The position numbers and the translations under genes were made by a program. From the NCBI RefSeq assembly GCF_013409205.1, contig NZ_JACCAE010000001.1, forward strand, positions 2,852,001 through 2,916,000: a stretch of 64,000 nt of DNA, in the 5' to 3' direction. Positions 61,560 to 64,000 of the stretch are shown piece by piece (the first letter of the stretch is position 1; every line of letters starts with the position of its first letter). The DNA is from Janibacter cremeus. Its GTDB lineage: Bacteria > Actinomycetota > Actinomycetes > Actinomycetales > Dermatophilaceae. The notes under the pieces were generated by a model. That model was not told where the DNA came from, searched no databases, and saw only the letters and a list, made by a program, of their open reading frames with translations.

Positions 61560-62404
61560 GCAGCAGGCGCTACCGCATCGTCCACCACACGACGATGCGC
61601 TACGAGGGCGAGGTGTCGACCTCGCACAACGAGCTGCGGATGACCCCGGTCGACGAGCCGGGTCAGGCGACCCTCGAGGCCCGGGTCCGCGTGCGGCCCC
61701 TGACGTGGAGCAACGTCTACGAGGACCACTGGGGCACCCAAGTGATGTCGATGGAGGCACAGACCCCGCACGACGTGCTCGAGATCGAGGCCATCAGCCT
61801 CGTCGAGCGCTCCGAGGTGGCGGTGGAGGCGCCGGACACCGGCTGGGAAGTGGTGCGATCCGCGGAAACCCAGGACCGACTGAGCGAGTTCCTCGCGCAG
61901 ACCCCGCGCACGGCACCTCCGGCGGAGGTGGCCGAGCTCGCGGCGCAGGCCGCCGACGAGCCCACCCCGCGGGGAGCGGCTATCGCCCTGGCCGACCGGG
62001 TGCACGAGGCCCTCACCTACGAGCCGGGCATCACCGGCTGGCAGTCGACGGCCGCCGAGGTGTGGGGGCAGCGCCGTGGCGTCTGCCAGGACTTCGCCCA
62101 CATCACCCTCGGCGGGCTGCGCTCCATCGGCATCCCGGCTCGGTACGTCAGCGGCTACGTCACGGACGAGTCCGGGGAGATCGAGCGGGGGAGCAGTGTC
62201 GTGGCCCGCAACCACGCCTGGGTCGAGGTGTGGGACGGCGACTGGTACCCGATCGACCCGACCAACCCGGGCCCGGTCGGCCTCGACCACGTCGTCATCG
62301 GCCGTGGCCGGGACTACGACGACGTCTCGCCCTTCCGGGGCATGTTCGTCGGGTCACCGCTGGCGGAGCTCGATCTCGAGATCACCTACACGCGCGTGGG
62401 CTGA
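61556..62404 (+). CDS. Transglutaminase-like cysteine peptidase-fold protein
   Basis: This 282-residue protein has an N-terminal beta domain (YRIVHHTTMRYEGEVSTSHNELRMTP) followed by a transglutaminase/papain-like core. The Cys-His-Asp triad is C177 in RRGVCQDFAH, H220 in RNHAWVEVW and an Asp at about 234 in PIDPTN. In the context of the ATP-grasp operon it could cleave or exchange the amide bond formed by the ligase. It overlaps the alpha-E gene by 4 nt and ends 16 nt before the convergent permease gene. Confidence 0.9.
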   Translation: MSSRRYRIVHHTTMRYEGEVSTSHNELRMTPVDEPGQATLEARVRVRPLTWSNVYEDHWGTQVMSMEAQTPHDVLEIEAISLVERSEVAVEAPDTGWEVVRSAETQDRLSEFLAQTPRTAPPAEVAELAAQAADEPTPRGAAIALADRVHEALTYEPGITGWQSTAAEVWGQRRGVCQDFAHITLGGLRSIGIPARYVSGYVTDESGEIERGSSVVARNHAWVEVWDGDWYPIDPTNPGPVGLDHVVIGRGRDYDDVSPFRGMFVGSPLAELDLEITYTRVG

Positions 62405-62420
62405 AACGCCCGACAGGTGG

Positions 62421-63260
62421 CTAGCCGCCACCTCCCCCGGCGTCGACGAGGTGGAGCGCCTTGGTGCCCTGTTGACGCATCCGGCTCTCGAGGTACACGG
62501 CGAGCTTCGAGAGGCTGTAGTTGATGATGATGAAGACGGCTGCCAGCACGATGCCCACCGCGAACGGGTTGTTGTACACCCTGGCGAGGTAGATCCGTTC
62601 CCCGACGTCGACGATGCCGGGCGCGCCGATGGCGAAGCCGAGGGTCGTGTCCTTCAGTGCGACGACGCACTGGCTGATGATGGCCGGCAGCATCGACCGC
62701 ACGGCCTGGGGGGCGAGGATCTGCACCATGACCTGGGACTTCGTCATCCCGATGGCGTACGCGGCCTCGCTCTGCCCCGTGGGGACGGCCTGGATCCCGG
62801 CGCGGAAGATCTCCGCCAGCACCGACCCGTTGTAGAGCGTGAGGGCGAGGACGAGGGACCAAAAAAGTCCGAGCGTGCTGCCGAAGCCGAAGTACGCGAC
62901 AAAGATCATCAGCAGCACCGGCACGGCCCGGAAGAACTCGACGATCGCCCGGGACGGCAGACGGATCCACGCCCGGTCGGACAGGCGCCCTGCAGCGAAG
63001 ACGGCCCCGAACGTGACCGCGAACAGGATGGCGACGACTGCCGCGGCGAGGGTGCCCAGGATCAGTTCCTCGAGCAGCGCCATGAGGATCCGAGGCTCGC
63101 CGAAGGCCTCCCACTGGTCGGGGGTGATCATCTCCTTGGTCCACAGCTGTCGCAGCGCCGCGGCGAGGAGGGCAGCGATGACCAGCACCGCGATCACGGT
63201 GTAGATCCGCTGCCGTGCCAGTGTCCGTGGGCCCGGCGTGTCGAAGAGGACGGTGCTCAT
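62421..63260 (-). CDS. gluD: Glutamate-type ABC transporter permease (GluD-like)
   Basis: This 279-residue polar amino acid permease of the HisM/GlnP type has one N-terminal helix and a core of about five helices. The EAA coupling loop is SEAAYAIGMTKSQVMVQILAPQAVRSMLP, and a VEFFRAVPVLLMIFVAYFG segment is also present. The C-terminal tail is Gly-rich (VDAGGGGG-like). It overlaps the other permease by 4 nt. In Corynebacterium the equivalent gluABCD system imports glutamate. Confidence 0.88.
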   Translation of the reverse strand: MSTVLFDTPGPRTLARQRIYTVIAVLVIAALLAAALRQLWTKEMITPDQWEAFGEPRILMALLEELILGTLAAAVVAILFAVTFGAVFAAGRLSDRAWIRLPSRAIVEFFRAVPVLLMIFVAYFGFGSTLGLFWSLVLALTLYNGSVLAEIFRAGIQAVPTGQSEAAYAIGMTKSQVMVQILAPQAVRSMLPAIISQCVVALKDTTLGFAIGAPGIVDVGERIYLARVYNNPFAVGIVLAAVFIIINYSLSKLAVYLESRMRQQGTKALHLVDAGGGGG

Positions 63261-63910
63261 GCGGCCACCCCCACGCGACGCTCGAACCAGCTCGCGATGG
63301 TGGACAGCACCGCCACGATGAGGATGTAGCCCAGGGCGATGCCGAAGAAGTTGAGCCACAGGGACCCGGGGAAGTCCCTGATCAGGTTGCTCAGCTGGTA
63401 GGTCGCCTCGGTGATGCCGAAGACGGCTGCCACGGAGGTGTTCTTCGTCAGGGCGATGTAGACGCTCACGAGTGGGGGGATGATCGCCCGGAAGGCCTGG
63501 GGTAGGACCACGAAGCGCAGTGAGGCACCGAAGCCCATGCCGATGGACCGGGCGGCCTCGGCCTGCCCCGGGTCGACCGTGTTCACTCCCGAACGCACGC
63601 ACTCGCACACGAAGGCCGCCGTGTACGTCGACAGTGCGATGACCGCGCGCCAGAAGAAGTCCGGGAGGAAACCGATCCCGGGCAGACCGACGACCACGAT
63701 GAGGAAGAGCACCACGAGCGGCGTGTTGCGGAAGATGTTGACGTAGCTCGTCCCAACGAAGCGCAACGGCGCGAGGGGGGAGACGCGCATCGCGCCGAGC
63801 ACCGTGCCGAGGACGGTGGAGAAGAGCAGCGACCAGCCGAGCAGGCGGAGAGTCACCAAGAAGCCATCAGCGAGTCTGGCGATCAGCTCGGAGAAGTAAT
63901 CAGGACCCAC
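63257..63910 (-). CDS. gluC: Glutamate-type ABC transporter permease (GluC-like)
   Basis: This 217-residue permease has the FVTLRLLGWSLLFS-type first helix, FRNTPLVVLFLIVVVGLPG and an EAA loop, AEAARSIGMGFGASLRFVVLPQAFRAIIPP. GTG 63910 has AGAGGAC 6 nt upstream. The binding protein and ATPase genes expected upstream lie beyond the window edge. A strong hairpin at 63967-63997 separates this gene from whatever precedes it. Confidence 0.88.
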   Translation of the reverse strand: MGPDYFSELIARLADGFLVTLRLLGWSLLFSTVLGTVLGAMRVSPLAPLRFVGTSYVNIFRNTPLVVLFLIVVVGLPGIGFLPDFFWRAVIALSTYTAAFVCECVRSGVNTVDPGQAEAARSIGMGFGASLRFVVLPQAFRAIIPPLVSVYIALTKNTSVAAVFGITEATYQLSNLIRDFPGSLWLNFFGIALGYILIVAVLSTIASWFERRVGVAA

Positions 63911-63966
63911 GGACGTCCTCTCGTGGCCTCGGGATGGGATGGGGCGAGGTCTCTGTGCGGCTAGCC

Positions 63967-63997
63967 GGGACCGACGGGTGGTGTGTCCGTCGGCCCC
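63967..63997 (-). terminator. Hairpin upstream of gluC (partial terminator/attenuator)
   Basis: An 11-bp stem with one G-U pair (63967-63977 with 63987-63997) closes a 9-nt loop. On the minus strand it lies about 57 nt before the gluC start. It fits an intra-operon partial terminator after the binding-protein gene, which would explain higher receptor than permease levels. Confidence 0.5.
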
Positions 63998-64000
63998 GGG

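Noticed and set aside
1..64000. tRNA, rRNA, IS elements, prophage, CRISPR, restriction or toxin-antitoxin systems
   Set aside because: I looked for transposases, integrases, terminal inverted repeats, regular short direct repeats, cloverleaf sequences and typical defence gene pairs. Nothing reached a level worth reporting.

Overview
The window is about 70% G+C and reads as one stretch of actinobacterial chromosome. The organism is probably a member of the Micrococcales, near Janibacter and other Intrasporangiaceae. That placement is inferred from gene content, gene order, very high G/C at third codon positions, an actinobacterial SOS box, a RecA-NDp/PafBC-type promoter and a SAM-IV-type riboswitch. 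I see no tRNA, rRNA, insertion sequence, phage, CRISPR array or chromosomal origin. Coding density is very high. No stretch over about 300 bp lacks a gene, and many neighbours overlap by 1, 4 or 8 nt.

Layout. 1-7.75 kb: end of a cupin gene, then folC, a DUF4233 gene, uppP, ndk and the cell-wall elongation genes mreB-mreC-mreD-mrdA, with no rodA. 7.8-12.2 kb: lpd, rpsO and pnp. 12.2-23.1 kb: a minus-strand operon for a branched-chain-amino-acid-type ABC transporter interleaved with two adenylate-forming (acyl-CoA ligase family) genes. Facing it are an IclR regulator and a degenerate acyl-CoA-synthetase-like gene. 23.2-24.2 kb: a 51-codon gene behind a perfect palindrome, then dapB. 24.2-31.0 kb: accessory metabolism (PhyH-like dioxygenase, LysR, AzlCD, GNAT, enoyl-CoA hydratase, strictosidine-synthase-like protein, SatD pair). 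31.0-35.4 kb: a Nudix-DHFR fusion gene and thyA, diverging from dapA-rnj. 35.4-41.4 kb: a SAM-IV riboswitch-controlled class V aminotransferase, a prepilin peptidase, ftsK and a MauE-redoxin fusion. 41.4-45.1 kb: an ion channel, rimO, pgsA, cinA and a ClgR-like regulator. 45.1-54.2 kb: Nei/Fpg glycosylase, giant Lhr helicase, heptad-repeat protein, AhpD-like protein, SDR, YhhN and agmatine deiminase. 54.3-57.2 kb: DUF3046, thpR, recA, recX. 57.1-62.4 kb: an ECF42-type sigma factor with its YCII partner, and a three-gene ATP-grasp/alpha-E/transglutaminase operon. 62.4-64 kb: two glutamate-type ABC permeases.

How the genes work together. Folate and dTMP metabolism (folC, thyA, DHFR), lysine/diaminopimelate synthesis (dapA, dapB), wall precursor recycling and elongation (uppP, mreBCD, mrdA), RNA turnover (pnp, rnj) and DNA repair (recA, recX, lhr, nei) make up the housekeeping content. 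The region most open to discovery is the transporter-ligase-IclR locus, whose promoter and two candidate operators can be read directly.

A recurring feature is the leaderless promoter: a TANNNT-type -10 hexamer exactly 6 or 7 nt before the start codon. It is present at about twenty genes, fixes many of the start codons chosen here, and in two places forms back-to-back promoters in intergenic gaps of only 42-43 bp.
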